A stretch of 64,000 nt of DNA from Muriicola sp. Z0-33 (lineage in GTDB: Bacteria > Bacteroidota > Bacteroidia > Flavobacteriales > Flavobacteriaceae): assembly GCF_026126425.1 (NCBI RefSeq), contig NZ_JAFMPW010000008.1, forward strand, positions 62,001 through 126,000, written 5' to 3'. Positions 9,457 through 18,731 of the stretch are shown piece after piece. The notes below the pieces were generated by a model. The model did no database searches and had not been told where the DNA came from. It saw nothing but the letters and a program-made list of their open reading frames with translations. Positions within the stretch are counted from its first letter, which is position 1. The number at the start of each line of letters is the position of its first letter. The translations under genes and the position numbers were made by a program.

Positions 9457-9825
9457 TTATGTTGGTCGGGGTTTGTTAAGTATTTCAATAATCCAATAGA
9501 TCACCTGTGCAATGCCACTAACAAAGACAAAAAGGAGGATCCAAACCAATAGCAGGTTGTTTTCTTTCAGGTTTGGATTTTGAACTGCATGCACGATGAA
9601 AAATACTAGGCTTGCCAGAGACAGTAGTACCGCAAGGAATATAAGTATAATAAAGAGACTAACTTCTCCAAGAATTACAGAGGCAGAAGTAACACCCGAA
9701 CTTTCAGCTACGGCGGCATTGTGCATTAGTGATATAAAGAATGCCATATAGGCGGCAATAGCAATTATTACCACAATTATTGGTGTTAATGCAAAGAATG
9801 CCTGCCAAAACCGGTTGTGTAACAT
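9457..9825 (-). CDS. Small membrane protein of unknown function
   Basis: The 122-residue protein has three predicted membrane helices (about 8-34, 47-82 with a bend, and 92-116). The loop HAVQNPNLKENNLLLVW between helices two and three resembles the small PLDc_N/DUF-type membrane proteins in which a conserved N-P-x-L precedes the last helix, but I cannot place it firmly. The gene lies 17 bases upstream of the isomerase-like gene in the same direction and may be co-transcribed with it. Confidence 0.7.
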   Translation of the reverse strand: MLHNRFWQAFFALTPIIVVIIAIAAYMAFFISLMHNAAVAESSGVTSASVILGEVSLFIILIFLAVLLSLASLVFFIVHAVQNPNLKENNLLLVWILLFVFVSGIAQVIYWIIEILNKPRPT

Positions 9826-9909
9826 TGCTGTACTCTTTCTTTAAATTTAATAAAAATTTGCTGTGAAATCTACCCGAGATCAAAAAATTAAGTAATGGAC
9901 TTTAATTTG

Positions 9910-11463
9910 TCAAAAGCTTTTCACAGCAGCTTCTGCACAACGCTCACCGTCCATGGCTGCAGAGACAATGCCCCCGGCATATCCACCGCCTTCACCACAT
10001 GGAAAGAGCCCTTTTATTTCAGGATGTTCCAGATTTACTTTTCTCGGAATAGTCAGGGGAGATGATGTCCTGGATTCCACGCCAACAATATTTGCCTGGT
10101 CGGTATAATATCCTTTCATTTTACTTCCAAAAGCTTTAAAACCAGATCGTAACCTGCTGCCAATTAGTTTTGGTAATAGTGAATGTAAAGGAGCAGACTT
10201 TAGACCGGGCTGGTAGGAGCAGGGATTTAGAGACGATGATAAGCGGCCCTCTACAAAATCTGTCAATCTCTGCCCCGGGGCCGTTTGAGATCTCCCTCCT
10301 GCAGTGAACGCTAATCTTTCCAGGTCTTTTTGGAATTCTAGTCCTTTTAGCACATCAAACTTTTCATATTTGGGAATATCTTCATCGACATTTATTTCTA
10401 CCACTATACCCGAATTGGCGTACAGATTATTCCTTTTAGACGGAGACATTCCATTGACAACCACTTCACCGGGTGCAGTAGCAGCGGGTACGATAAAACC
10501 TCCCGGACACATACAAAAAGAATATACCCCTCTGTGTTTTACCTGATGCACCAGACTATAGGCTGCAGCTGGTAATACTTCGCTGCGCTGGCCTTTGCAA
10601 TGGTACTGAATAGCATCAATAATTTGCTGAGGATGTTCTACTCTGACTCCCATTGCAAAAGATTTGGCTTTTAGGGCTATGTCTTTTTTATGTAATAGAT
10701 AATAGATGTCTCTTGCAGAATGTCCGGTAGCCATGATTACCTTGTTTACCTCCAATACCTTTCCATTAAGTAACTCCAGCGCACAGATTTTACCTTCTTT
10801 AATTTTTAGGTCGGTAACCCTGCTGTTAAAATATACTTCTCCTCCATGATCTAAAATGGTTGTTCTGATATTGGTTACAATTTTGGGAAGTTTGTTGGTG
10901 CCGATATGCGGATGGGCATCAATCAGAATTTGATCACTGGCCCCATGATGTACAAGACTTTCAAATACCTTTCTGACATCTCCCCGTTTTAGGCTTCGGG
11001 TATATAATTTACCATCAGAATAGGTCCCGGCCCCTCCCTCGCCAAAGCAATAATTGGAATCTTCATTCACAAGATGGTCCTGGTTAATGGCTTTGAGGTC
11101 TCTTCTTCTTTCTCTGACATCTTTTCCCCGTTCAAGTATTACGGGTTTATATCCCAATTCTAAACATCTAAGAGCGGCCCACATCCCGGCCGGGCCAAAA
11201 CCAATAATATGGATGGCCTTAGCCTTGGAAACATCTTTATAGTAGAATTTCTGTATTTCCCCCTTAGGAACCTCCTCATTGATGTACACTTCAACTTTAT
11301 AATTAAATACAACTACAGCCTTTCTTGCGTCTATTGACTTACGCTTTATTTTAACGGCCACCTCTTCTACCGGGTATCCCAGGTGATGGGCTGCTTTTAT
11401 CCTTAAAATGTCTTTTTGAGCTAATTCTTCTGGTTTTACCCTGAGCTGGATGTTTTTGACCAT
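9910..11463 (-). CDS. FAD-dependent oxidoreductase of the COG2509 type
   Basis: The 517-residue protein starts with an approximately 80-residue RNA-binding-like or THUMP-like basic segment, then a Rossmann FAD site G88-F-G-P-A-G93, then FGEGGAGTYSDGKLYTR, and near the end the second FAD contact GLFPCGEGGGYAGGIVSAAMDG. This layout matches the uncharacterised NAD(P)/FAD-dependent dehydrogenase family often called COG2509 (FAD-utilising dehydrogenases). No substrate is known for the family. It is followed in the same direction by nothing closer than the isomerase cluster and preceded 63 bases upstream by the methyltransferase gene. Confidence 0.85.
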   Translation of the reverse strand: MVKNIQLRVKPEELAQKDILRIKAAHHLGYPVEEVAVKIKRKSIDARKAVVVFNYKVEVYINEEVPKGEIQKFYYKDVSKAKAIHIIGFGPAGMWAALRCLELGYKPVILERGKDVRERRRDLKAINQDHLVNEDSNYCFGEGGAGTYSDGKLYTRSLKRGDVRKVFESLVHHGASDQILIDAHPHIGTNKLPKIVTNIRTTILDHGGEVYFNSRVTDLKIKEGKICALELLNGKVLEVNKVIMATGHSARDIYYLLHKKDIALKAKSFAMGVRVEHPQQIIDAIQYHCKGQRSEVLPAAAYSLVHQVKHRGVYSFCMCPGGFIVPAATAPGEVVVNGMSPSKRNNLYANSGIVVEINVDEDIPKYEKFDVLKGLEFQKDLERLAFTAGGRSQTAPGQRLTDFVEGRLSSSLNPCSYQPGLKSAPLHSLLPKLIGSRLRSGFKAFGSKMKGYYTDQANIVGVESRTSSPLTIPRKVNLEHPEIKGLFPCGEGGGYAGGIVSAAMDGERCAEAAVKSF

Positions 11464-11526
11464 GTACTAAATTTAATGCAAATCAAAGGATTAGACTTCC
11501 TTTAGTGATGTGTTTAGGATTGGATT

Positions 11527-12351
11527 TTACTTTCTGTAGCTGCCGCTTTGTAAAATAAGTTTTTCTTCCTTTAATGCTTTAAGCAAATTGCCCAATTTTA
11601 ATTTGGTAGATGTTCCCATTAAAAGGTTTAATCCTAACTTTGGAGGGCCGGATGCTGCCAAGTTCGCTAACAATTTTTCGAAAAACAATATCCCTTTTTC
11701 AGTTTGATCTGTTGTTTGCACTTTCCTCAGGCCCTGGTCTCCAAGTATATTTTCCATTACTGATACTTTTGCCAGGAAACTTATCTTGGGTTGGCTGGCC
11801 CAGGGCATAGGATAATTTACCTCTTCATCTCCCTTTTTAAAAATATCGTAGTAAAGAAAAGTACCACCATCCTTTAATACCCTTGTAATTTCTTTATAAA
11901 ATTTGGTCTTATCTTCCACATTCATTTGCACATGTTGCGTCCAGACCAAATCAAAAGACCGGTCTGCAAAAGGTAAGTTTGTGGCATCACCATGTACAAA
12001 CGATGTTTGGTCTTCCAAACCAACGAGTTCTGAAAGCATTTTGGCTGTACGGACAAATTCTTCAGACAGGTCTATACCTGTGGCCCTGCAACCAAATTCG
12101 TCTGCCAGCATTCTGCATGGTCCCCCAATGCCACAACCAACATCCAATACCTGCTTGTCTTTAAGTTGGAGACCTGCAGCAAGTTCTTTTGAGACTTCTG
12201 CACCGCGTACATGAAATTCATCTACAGCTGAAATATCAGATCGTCTAACTTCATCTAAAGCTATCCCAGCCGCCTTTAAATTTGCTAGAATTCGGCCAAA
12301 TAAATCGGGGCTGTGATAGTGTTCTTCAACTTCGTTGCTGAGGTTATTCAT
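11527..12351 (-). CDS. SAM-dependent methyltransferase (class I)
   Basis: The 274-residue protein has the class I SAM-binding motif VLDVGCGIGGPCRML (motif I at 68-82), the acidic GIDLS that ends strand 2, and DATNLPFADRSFDLVWTQH for motifs II-III. The N-terminal 50 residues and the GIGGPCR signature resemble sarcosine/dimethylglycine or gamma-tocopherol-type small-molecule methyltransferases. The substrate cannot be told. It is co-directional with the downstream FAD oxidoreductase, 63 bases apart. Confidence 0.85.
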   Translation of the reverse strand: MNNLSNEVEEHYHSPDLFGRILANLKAAGIALDEVRRSDISAVDEFHVRGAEVSKELAAGLQLKDKQVLDVGCGIGGPCRMLADEFGCRATGIDLSEEFVRTAKMLSELVGLEDQTSFVHGDATNLPFADRSFDLVWTQHVQMNVEDKTKFYKEITRVLKDGGTFLYYDIFKKGDEEVNYPMPWASQPKISFLAKVSVMENILGDQGLRKVQTTDQTEKGILFFEKLLANLAASGPPKLGLNLLMGTSTKLKLGNLLKALKEEKLILQSGSYRK

Positions 12352-12543
12352 ATTACTTTTTAATAGTGGTTTCTTATTAAATTAGATGTGGTGCTGAAGA
12401 TTTTAATTCATCTCTGCCCAAAAGGTAAGGAAATAATTAATTTGCCCGATTCTAGAATTGGTTCAACTGAAGATTGTAAGACTTGGTTACTTTAACTAGG
12501 GATAAATCCATTAAATTGCAACAAACAACTTAACTGGATTAGC

Positions 12544-13524
12544 ATGAAAGTTTTATTTATCGGAGGCACGGGAAATATCAGTTCGGCTTCAAGCAGATTA
12601 GCAATTGAAAAAGGTCTGGACCTCTACCTGCTTAACAGGGGTACTTCTAAAAATACCATTGAGGGGGCAAATGTCATTCTTGGAGATATTAATAAACCGG
12701 AGGAGTTAAGTGAACTTAAAGAACACAGCTGGGATGTTGTGGTAAATTGGATTGCCTTTAACCCGGAAGATATCGAAAGGGATATTACACTTTTCAAGGG
12801 AAGAACAAAACAGTATATTTTCATCAGCTCTGCCTCTTGTTACCAGACACCATTGAGCTACCCTGTAATTACAGAGTCTACTCCTTTGTGTAATAATTTA
12901 TGGGACTATTCTAACGATAAAATTAAATGTGAACAACGTTTACAAAAGGCATATAGTGAAGAAAATTTCCCCATTACCATAGTCAGGCCGTCTTTAACCT
13001 ACGATACTGTAATTCCTATAGCAATTGGCGGATTTGATAGTTATACCACAGCAGACAGGATACTCAAAGGAAAGGAGATAATTATACACGGTGATGGCAC
13101 CTCATTATGGACGGTAACACATTCTGATGATTTCGCTAAGGGATTTGTTGGGCTATTGGGACTAACCCAGGCCATTGGACATGCCTTTCATATAACATCG
13201 GATGAAATTCTAAACTGGAATACCATCTATCAGATACTTGCAGATAGTTTAGGAAAAGAGGCTAGGGTAGTTCATATAGCGTCTGACTTTATTTGTAAAA
13301 TTGCCCCTTCATTTACAGGAACCTTACTGGCAGATAAGGCAGAGAGCGTCATTTTTGACAATACCAAAATTAAAACCTTCGTTCCGGGTTTTACAGCTAC
13401 CATTCCCTTTGCGGAAGGAATTAAAAGGACATTGAAATGGCTGGATGAACATCCCGAAAAAAAGATTATCGACCAGGAGGTAGATAAGGAGATCGAAAAA
13501 GTGCTTAAGGCCTATGGTAGTTAA
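12544..13524 (+). CDS. NAD-dependent epimerase/dehydratase family protein
   Basis: The 326-residue protein begins MKVLFIGGTGNISSAS, an extended-SDR Rossmann nucleotide motif (GGTGNIS at 7-13). It has the substrate-side ISSASCYQTP, a Ser/Tyr region, HSDDFAKGFVGLLG, and a C-terminal WLDEHPEKK typical of the NAD-dependent epimerase/dehydratase family acting on nucleotide sugars or related ketones. The usual YxxxK is not clear: the segment LWDYSNDKIKCEQ near 120 gives Y-S-N-D-K, which fits Y-x-x-x-K at 122-126. It stands as a single gene on the plus strand between convergent and divergent neighbours. Confidence 0.85.
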   Translation: MKVLFIGGTGNISSASSRLAIEKGLDLYLLNRGTSKNTIEGANVILGDINKPEELSELKEHSWDVVVNWIAFNPEDIERDITLFKGRTKQYIFISSASCYQTPLSYPVITESTPLCNNLWDYSNDKIKCEQRLQKAYSEENFPITIVRPSLTYDTVIPIAIGGFDSYTTADRILKGKEIIIHGDGTSLWTVTHSDDFAKGFVGLLGLTQAIGHAFHITSDEILNWNTIYQILADSLGKEARVVHIASDFICKIAPSFTGTLLADKAESVIFDNTKIKTFVPGFTATIPFAEGIKRTLKWLDEHPEKKIIDQEVDKEIEKVLKAYGS

Positions 13525-13526
13525 TA

Positions 13527-13551
13527 GCACCCTGGATGCAGCAGGTGTTTT
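13527..13551 (+). terminator. Possible terminator after the epimerase gene
   Basis: CACC-CTG (13528-13534) can pair with CAG-CA-GGTG (ending about 13547) around a GATG loop, followed by TTTTG. The stem has a bulge and the T tract is 4 bases, so this is a moderate to weak call. Confidence 0.35.
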
Positions 13552-13580
13552 GTCAGCTTTTCCTAATTGTATAGCAAGGA

Positions 13581-14747
13581 TTATTTAATCTTCTTGTATT
13601 TTTTTAATATCTCAACCAGCAAATCATGGGGTAGGGCATGGGCGGTGTTTCCATTAATTCCTTCCATGGTTTCAGCGGCCACCATGGCATTAATTATGGC
13701 CTCTTCCACAGCCTGGGATGTAGCTTCAAATAGTGGTGTTATCCTGTCATTAGACAAAGTTTCAACCCTGGTGTTTTTGTCCCGGTTAAATGCAGTTTCA
13801 TTAGCTGTAGAGAAGGCCAGGTATATGTCACCGGATCCATTACTTCCCCTCCCGCCAACCACACCCATCCCTATGGTAACCCGATGAGCTATTCTCTTTA
13901 GCTGATGAGGAAGTAAGGGCGCGTCTGTAGCTATAATTACAATTATGGAACCATCTCCCTCTTGTCTTCTGGTTTGCGGAGGGGCATTAAAAACATAGTT
14001 TAAGGTATCTTTTAGTTCCCTGCCAACATGTACTCCTGCTATATTCAGGTTTCTTTTGGCACCAAAATTACTTTGTACAAGAGCACCTAAAGTGTAAGTA
14101 GTGTCTTGTACGGTCACCATCCTCGAAGAAGTACCGATACCACCTTTAAATCCCAGGCACATCATCCCCGTTCCGCCCCCAACATTGCCTTCTTCCACTC
14201 TTCCGGTTTTAGCATTGTTTATAGCTTCCAAAACGTGTTTCTCTTTAACGTGAAAACCGTATATGTCGTTAAGAAAACCGTCATAGGTTTCGGCTACTAC
14301 CGGATAAGTATACCACCAATCCTCACCCTGATACCAATTTGTATCCACATACCATTTTAATACTGCATCTCTAACCACCCCAACACTGTTAGTATTTGTG
14401 ATCATTATTGGTGTTTCCAAAAAGCCAGATTCTGTTATCCAGGTGGTTCCGGTCATCTCACCGTTGCCATTAAGACTGTACCAATTGGCGTATACCGGAT
14501 TAAATTTTTTCCCTCTTGGAAAGATAGCGGTAACTCCTGTTCTCACAGGTCCTTTACCTATAACATTTTTGCCACTACCCGAAATTATGGTACTATGGCC
14601 CACTTCAACTCCCTTTACATCGGTTATGGCATTAAGTTTCCCGGGGGTACCATCAAAAGGCACTCCCAGATCCCGGGCCCTTGGTTTTTGGCTATAGGTA
14701 ATTGTACTGATCAACAGGATTACTGTAACAATGATAATTTTCTTCAT
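13581..14747 (-). CDS. Secreted P1 family (DmpA/BapA-like) aminopeptidase
   Basis: The 388-residue protein has a signal peptide (1-20, ending TYSQ). The mature part matches the peptidase family S58/P1 of self-cleaving N-terminal-nucleophile hydrolases: ITDVKGVEVGHSTI near the start, EEGNVGGGTGM in the middle, and the cleavage/nucleophile segment G264-D-G-S267. Family members release N-terminal D- or L-residues or beta-amino acids from peptides. The usual alpha/beta processing at G266-S267 is inferred. It is the last gene of a run whose first genes encode a PQQ alcohol dehydrogenase and a seven-helix protein; the gap to the latter is 21 bases. Confidence 0.9.
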   Translation of the reverse strand: MKKIIIVTVILLISTITYSQKPRARDLGVPFDGTPGKLNAITDVKGVEVGHSTIISGSGKNVIGKGPVRTGVTAIFPRGKKFNPVYANWYSLNGNGEMTGTTWITESGFLETPIMITNTNSVGVVRDAVLKWYVDTNWYQGEDWWYTYPVVAETYDGFLNDIYGFHVKEKHVLEAINNAKTGRVEEGNVGGGTGMMCLGFKGGIGTSSRMVTVQDTTYTLGALVQSNFGAKRNLNIAGVHVGRELKDTLNYVFNAPPQTRRQEGDGSIIVIIATDAPLLPHQLKRIAHRVTIGMGVVGGRGSNGSGDIYLAFSTANETAFNRDKNTRVETLSNDRITPLFEATSQAVEEAIINAMVAAETMEGINGNTAHALPHDLLVEILKKYKKIK

Positions 14748-14768
14748 ATTAGTTCTGCTAAGAGGCTT

Positions 14769-15491
14769 CTAGGTTAAGGGTAGGCCGGCAAACCATTTGG
14801 CAATTGCCTGCCAGCCGGGTACGGAATATTGCAACAATATTACAGAATGAACAAATATATAAAGGCCAAGGGTAACAGGAAAAATCCATCTGCCCCGTTT
14901 TTCTTTACGTTCGGCAATTATTAGGATAATGAGTAAGCTGTATAAAAGCCCAATAGATACAAGATATGCCGGGGGAACAAAATTACCGTCAAAGAATAAA
15001 TTTATTATGGCTCTTACCATAGCAGGTTCTATAAGTACAATTCCGGCCACTATCATGCCCCTGGCATGTAAAGGCATAATTTTCCGATATCTGATGGCCA
15101 CGCCGTAGCCAAAAGTAAAAATGATGAGATCTTTAAAAGGCACCCAAAGGCTGAGACCCAGATTTTCCTCCTCTCCCGTAATACGGCTATGGGCCAGGAG
15201 TAGTACTGATATATAAATCAGCGGGACCAAAATATAGGATATCTTACCAATACTTCTGTGCAAGGCAAAATGCTTCTTCTTGATCAATAACGGCTGTGCA
15301 ATCAGAAAGAAAATCCACAATACCGCCAGGACCGCATGAAAATGCATATAGAAAGTAAAATCTGCCGTACCGTCAAAGAATTTCGAAAAATAAGAAGGCC
15401 AAAAACCCACTATAGCCAGCAAAAAAAGGCCGACAAAATAATTGGTACTGTTAACATAAGTAAATGGTTTTCGACTTTTGGTAGTGTTCAT
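14769..15491 (-). CDS. Seven-helix membrane protein (DUF2306-like)
   Basis: The 240-residue protein has seven predicted membrane helices. Histidines lie at helix ends in FYMHFHAVLAVLWIF and KKHFALHRSIGKISYILVPL, a pattern seen in DUF2306-like predicted membrane proteins that resemble haem-b quinone-reactive subunits. I cannot show haem binding. The gene sits 34 bases after the PQQ dehydrogenase and 21 bases before the P1 peptidase on the minus strand, so it is probably in the same operon and might pass electrons from the dehydrogenase; that role is speculation. Confidence 0.75.
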   Translation of the reverse strand: MNTTKSRKPFTYVNSTNYFVGLFLLAIVGFWPSYFSKFFDGTADFTFYMHFHAVLAVLWIFFLIAQPLLIKKKHFALHRSIGKISYILVPLIYISVLLLAHSRITGEEENLGLSLWVPFKDLIIFTFGYGVAIRYRKIMPLHARGMIVAGIVLIEPAMVRAIINLFFDGNFVPPAYLVSIGLLYSLLIILIIAERKEKRGRWIFPVTLGLYIFVHSVILLQYSVPGWQAIAKWFAGLPLT

Positions 15492-15525
15492 TGATTAGTT
15501 ATAAGGTATTATAATAAGGTTTATA

Positions 15526-17628
15526 CTATTGTGCAGCTCTCGCTTTATCAGCTTCAGCCAAAAGGTAATACTTAATATTCAATATCTCTTCCTCACTTAA
15601 ACGGTCTCCGAAATTTGGCATTCCTTTTTCCAGGAATAGCCCTTCACCCACAATCTGTGTCATTATTTTAAAGGTTGCAGCAGTGGAGTATCTTAAATCT
15701 GGTATATTACCACCTCCCTGCGGATAACCCCCTCCGCCATGGCACTGAGAGCAATACCTTAGATATCTTTTTTCACCTATCAGCAGCTGTTTTTTCGAAG
15801 CATCATAATCTATCTGAACTAATTGTTTTACTTCTGCTTTTGGAAAATCTGGTAATGGCTCATTTTTTCCCAGAGCAAAGGTATAAATAGAGCCGGGATT
15901 AATTTGTTCTGTAAATTTCATCCACAGACCGAGAACACCTCCCCAACCAACCGGGATGGTGATATATTGTATACCATCTACTTCATAAGTAATTGGTGGT
16001 GCGATAATTCCGGTGCCAAGAGGATAAGACCATACTTCCGCTCCCGATTGGGCATCAAAAGCGACCAGGTCCCCTTCGGCCGTTCCCTGAAAAACAAAGT
16101 CATCGGTTACCAGAACCCCTGCGTTCCATGGAGAGGGTTGTTTTGCATTCCAAACTTCTTTTTGATTAATGGGATCCCAGGCAATTAATTTGCCATAAAA
16201 TTGCCTGGCTAAAGTGTCTTCCTGAATGTTATTGGCGGCATTGAATTCGGAACCTATATTCCATGACCTTCCATCGTCATTGTAGTTGAATTCTGCTGGT
16301 TGTCCATAAAACATTCCAAATTCACGGGCAGGGATATATACCAAGCCGGTAACGGGACTATACGCCATTGGCTGCCAATTATGACCCCCGGAAGCAGATG
16401 GGGCTATTTCAGTATTCATATTGGGATATCTGCTATTTGGAGCTTCTATCGGTCGGCCAGTCTCCTTATCTATTCCCTTGGCCCAGTTTACATATACATA
16501 GGGTTCCGCCGAAATAAAATCCCCGTTTACTCTGTCGATGACATAGAAAAAACCATTTTTTGGTGCTTGCATAAGCACTTTCCTAATCTCCCCATTTATT
16601 TCCAGATCTGTTAAGATGATCTGTTGTGTAGCAGTATAATCCCAGGTATCGCCCGGAGTGGTCTGGTAATGCCATTTAAGAGATCCGTCATCCGGATTAA
16701 GGGCGATTATAGAAGATAAATACAAATTATCCCCTCCTTCAGGACTCCTTATGTCTCTATTCCAGGGCGAGCCGTTACCAACCCCAATGTAAACGGTATT
16801 TAATTCAGGATCATAAGCTATGGCATCCCAGGCAGTACCGCCTCCTCCAAATTTCCACCATTCACCGGTCCAGGTTTTAGCGGCATCCTCCATAGCTTTA
16901 GACTCAAAACCATCTGCAGGATTGCCAGGGACAGTATAAAAACGCCAGGCTTCATCTCCGCTTAATGCGTCATATGCTGTAACATATCCCCGTACGCCGT
17001 ACTCCGCACCGCCATTGCCGATAATGACTTTTCCTTTGATTACTCTTGGCGCACCTGTAATAGTATAGGCCTTATCCTGATTTACAGTGAGTACTTCCCA
17101 TGATTTTTCTCCTGTCGCAGCATTTATAGCTACCAGCCGTCCATCCAGTGTGCCGACAAAAATAAATCCTTTATAGACCGCAACTCCTCTATTGACAACA
17201 TCACAACAGGCTTTTTCTCCATATCCTTTAGGCACTTCAGGATCATAGGTCCATATTAATTTTCCTGTCCGGGCGTCTATGGCGTAGACAACGCTCCAGG
17301 GTCCTGTTACATACATTATACCATCTACTACTATAGGGGTAGCTTCAATACCGCGCTTGGTCCCCAAATTAATACTCCAGGCTAATCCCAGGCTATCAAT
17401 ATTGGAGGCATTTATCGAATTTAACGGACTGTAGCGATCTTCATTGTAGTTTTTTCCATATGTGATCCAATCCCCTGGGGTATCATTCGCTGATGACAGG
17501 CGGGTGTCATTAATTTCGCCCGTTACAGCAGTTATATGTTCAATAGTACCCGGTTCGGGTTCAGAGGCGCAAGCGCAGATAAATAAGAATGTGGTGGCCA
17601 TCAAAAAAAGTTCAACTGTTTTCTTCAT
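15526..17628 (-). CDS. PQQ-dependent alcohol dehydrogenase with C-terminal cytochrome c (quinohaemoprotein), lipoprotein
   Basis: The 700-residue protein begins with a lipoprotein-type signal ending ICAC (Cys20). Then comes an eight-bladed quinoprotein propeller with W-motifs, the vicinal disulfide Cys141-Cys142 that stacks on PQQ, and G326-D-T-W-D-Y-T with catalytic base Asp330. Residue 332 is Thr, not the Asp that marks lanthanide (XoxF/ExaF) enzymes, so a calcium enzyme is expected. The C-terminus is a cytochrome c domain with C626-S-Q-C-H and a distal Met about residue 670. It would oxidise an alcohol or polyol in the periplasm and reduce the respiratory chain. No pqq biosynthesis genes lie in the window. 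The substrate is unknown. Confidence 0.92.
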   Translation of the reverse strand: MKKTVELFLMATTFLFICACASEPEPGTIEHITAVTGEINDTRLSSANDTPGDWITYGKNYNEDRYSPLNSINASNIDSLGLAWSINLGTKRGIEATPIVVDGIMYVTGPWSVVYAIDARTGKLIWTYDPEVPKGYGEKACCDVVNRGVAVYKGFIFVGTLDGRLVAINAATGEKSWEVLTVNQDKAYTITGAPRVIKGKVIIGNGGAEYGVRGYVTAYDALSGDEAWRFYTVPGNPADGFESKAMEDAAKTWTGEWWKFGGGGTAWDAIAYDPELNTVYIGVGNGSPWNRDIRSPEGGDNLYLSSIIALNPDDGSLKWHYQTTPGDTWDYTATQQIILTDLEINGEIRKVLMQAPKNGFFYVIDRVNGDFISAEPYVYVNWAKGIDKETGRPIEAPNSRYPNMNTEIAPSASGGHNWQPMAYSPVTGLVYIPAREFGMFYGQPAEFNYNDDGRSWNIGSEFNAANNIQEDTLARQFYGKLIAWDPINQKEVWNAKQPSPWNAGVLVTDDFVFQGTAEGDLVAFDAQSGAEVWSYPLGTGIIAPPITYEVDGIQYITIPVGWGGVLGLWMKFTEQINPGSIYTFALGKNEPLPDFPKAEVKQLVQIDYDASKKQLLIGEKRYLRYCSQCHGGGGYPQGGGNIPDLRYSTAATFKIMTQIVGEGLFLEKGMPNFGDRLSEEEILNIKYYLLAEADKARAAQ

Positions 17629-17695
17629 TTTGGCAGGTTTTGTTTAAGTGAGTTAAATAGGATTATACTACATATGTAAATAAGGTTTGTTCTTT

Positions 17696-17727
17696 AAAAA
17701 CAGAACCCGGGAAACCCCGGGATTCTG
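17696..17727 (-). terminator. Rho-independent terminator
   Basis: CAGAA-CCCGGG (17701-17711) pairs with CCCGGG-A-TTCTG (17716-17727), a GC-rich stem of 11 bp with one bulged A and an AAAC loop. On the minus strand it is followed by TTTTT (17696-17700 as A on the plus strand). It lies 45 bases downstream of the stop of the gene at 17773-18534 and separates that gene from the PQQ dehydrogenase unit. Confidence 0.85.
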
Positions 17728-17772
17728 CCATCAATTGGTCAGGTTGGTTGTTATTTTAGTTAGAAATCTCCT

Positions 17773-18534
17773 TTATTGTCTGGTTACTGCTTCCACCATA
17801 GGTCCTGGTCCGCTTAAATCATTGCGAAGTGTCCATATTTCAGTGCGGTCACCATCTGTTGTAGCTTCAACATCTGCAATGAAAGTCTGAAAACTTCCAG
17901 CTCCATGAACCTCCTCAAAGTACTGAGCAAATTTATCCTCTCTGGCCATCCAGGAAGAACTCTCAAAAAACTCTACCCAGCCAAAATCCATCCCGTCCAT
18001 ATTATTCATTTCATTGCTGTATACACCGTAAATTTGGTCGGGCATTTTTTCCTTGTATACCTTAGCGACTTTCTTAATCACTTTTTCCATGAAATCTCCA
18101 TTTTTAAAACGTTTGATATCGATCATAAACACGGAAACTTTGTTGATTTCAAAATCTTTGGAAAAGTTGGAAAGCTCCGGATGCATTTTCATATAATTTA
18201 CTTCTACTTCTGACGTCAGGTAAGCGCTGACATTTTTATTATTGTCATCAGAATGCTCTTGAGTTGATGGCCTGCCATCCATGGCGCTCCAGGGTAACGG
18301 CCCCATAATTAACATGTACTTACCGGCATTCTTGCCATTTTGTACATTGTATACCCGGGCTCCATAAGGCCCTTCTGCATGAAATTTATTGTTATGAGCA
18401 GCGAGACCTGCTTCAAATTCTGCAATTTTATCGGGTTGTACTGTAAGCATTACATTTTCTAATACCAGTGCTTCATTAGATTGTGATACCATAAGAAGTG
18501 GCATTAATAACATGGCAAATAATAATTTTTTCAT
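17773..18534 (-). CDS. Secreted protein with tandem ferredoxin-like (ABM-type) barrel halves, function unknown
   Basis: The 253-residue protein has a signal peptide (about 1-18, ending MVSQS). The rest looks like two repeats of a dimeric alpha/beta-barrel domain: first half with VMLTVQPDKIAEFEAGLAAHN, second half with SVFMIDIKRFKNGDFMEKVIKKVAKVYKE. Each starts with a strand, a helix of E/K/F pattern and a glycine-rich strand. Domains of this kind include monooxygenase-like and EthD-like folds but no catalytic residues are recognisable. A related protein is encoded at 18732-19496, the same length and layout, so the two are distant paralogues. It ends in a strong terminator. Confidence 0.72.
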   Translation of the reverse strand: MKKLLFAMLLMPLLMVSQSNEALVLENVMLTVQPDKIAEFEAGLAAHNNKFHAEGPYGARVYNVQNGKNAGKYMLIMGPLPWSAMDGRPSTQEHSDDNNKNVSAYLTSEVEVNYMKMHPELSNFSKDFEINKVSVFMIDIKRFKNGDFMEKVIKKVAKVYKEKMPDQIYGVYSNEMNNMDGMDFGWVEFFESSSWMAREDKFAQYFEEVHGAGSFQTFIADVEATTDGDRTEIWTLRNDLSGPGPMVEAVTRQ

Positions 18535-18590
18535 CTGTTGTGGATTTTGGTTTTAAGAGTTAATTTTTGAAATACATTTCTATTTAAAAA

Positions 18591-18702
18591 CAGGTAGGCA
18601 GACGATGACTATGACCTCAAATTGATTTTGATTTTAAACACTAATCCATAAATCTATCTCTTGCATCGTCATCAATTCCCCCGAATTTGTCTGCCCTGCC
18701 TG
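18591..18702 (-). other. Long-arm inverted repeat between paralogous genes
   Basis: CAGGTAGGCAGAC (18591-18603) is complementary to GTCTGCCCTGCCTG (18689-18702) with one inserted base and one G-U or mismatch. Inside, GATGAC near 18604 can pair with GTCATC near 18668. On the minus strand the outer stem is followed by TGTTTTTAAATAG, so it may act as the terminator of the gene at 18732-19496, with an unusually long branched loop. Confidence 0.45.
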
Positions 18703-18731
18703 AATCTTTTATATTAGCCTAAAGCCATAAA

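Noticed and set aside
12449-12458. ATTCTAGAAT palindrome upstream of the epimerase gene
   Set aside because: Only 10 bp, 85 bases from the start and without a nearby -7 element; not enough to call an operator.
15526-17628. Calling the PQQ enzyme lanthanide-dependent
   Set aside because: Thr332 replaces the Asp that marks lanthanide enzymes two residues after the catalytic Asp.
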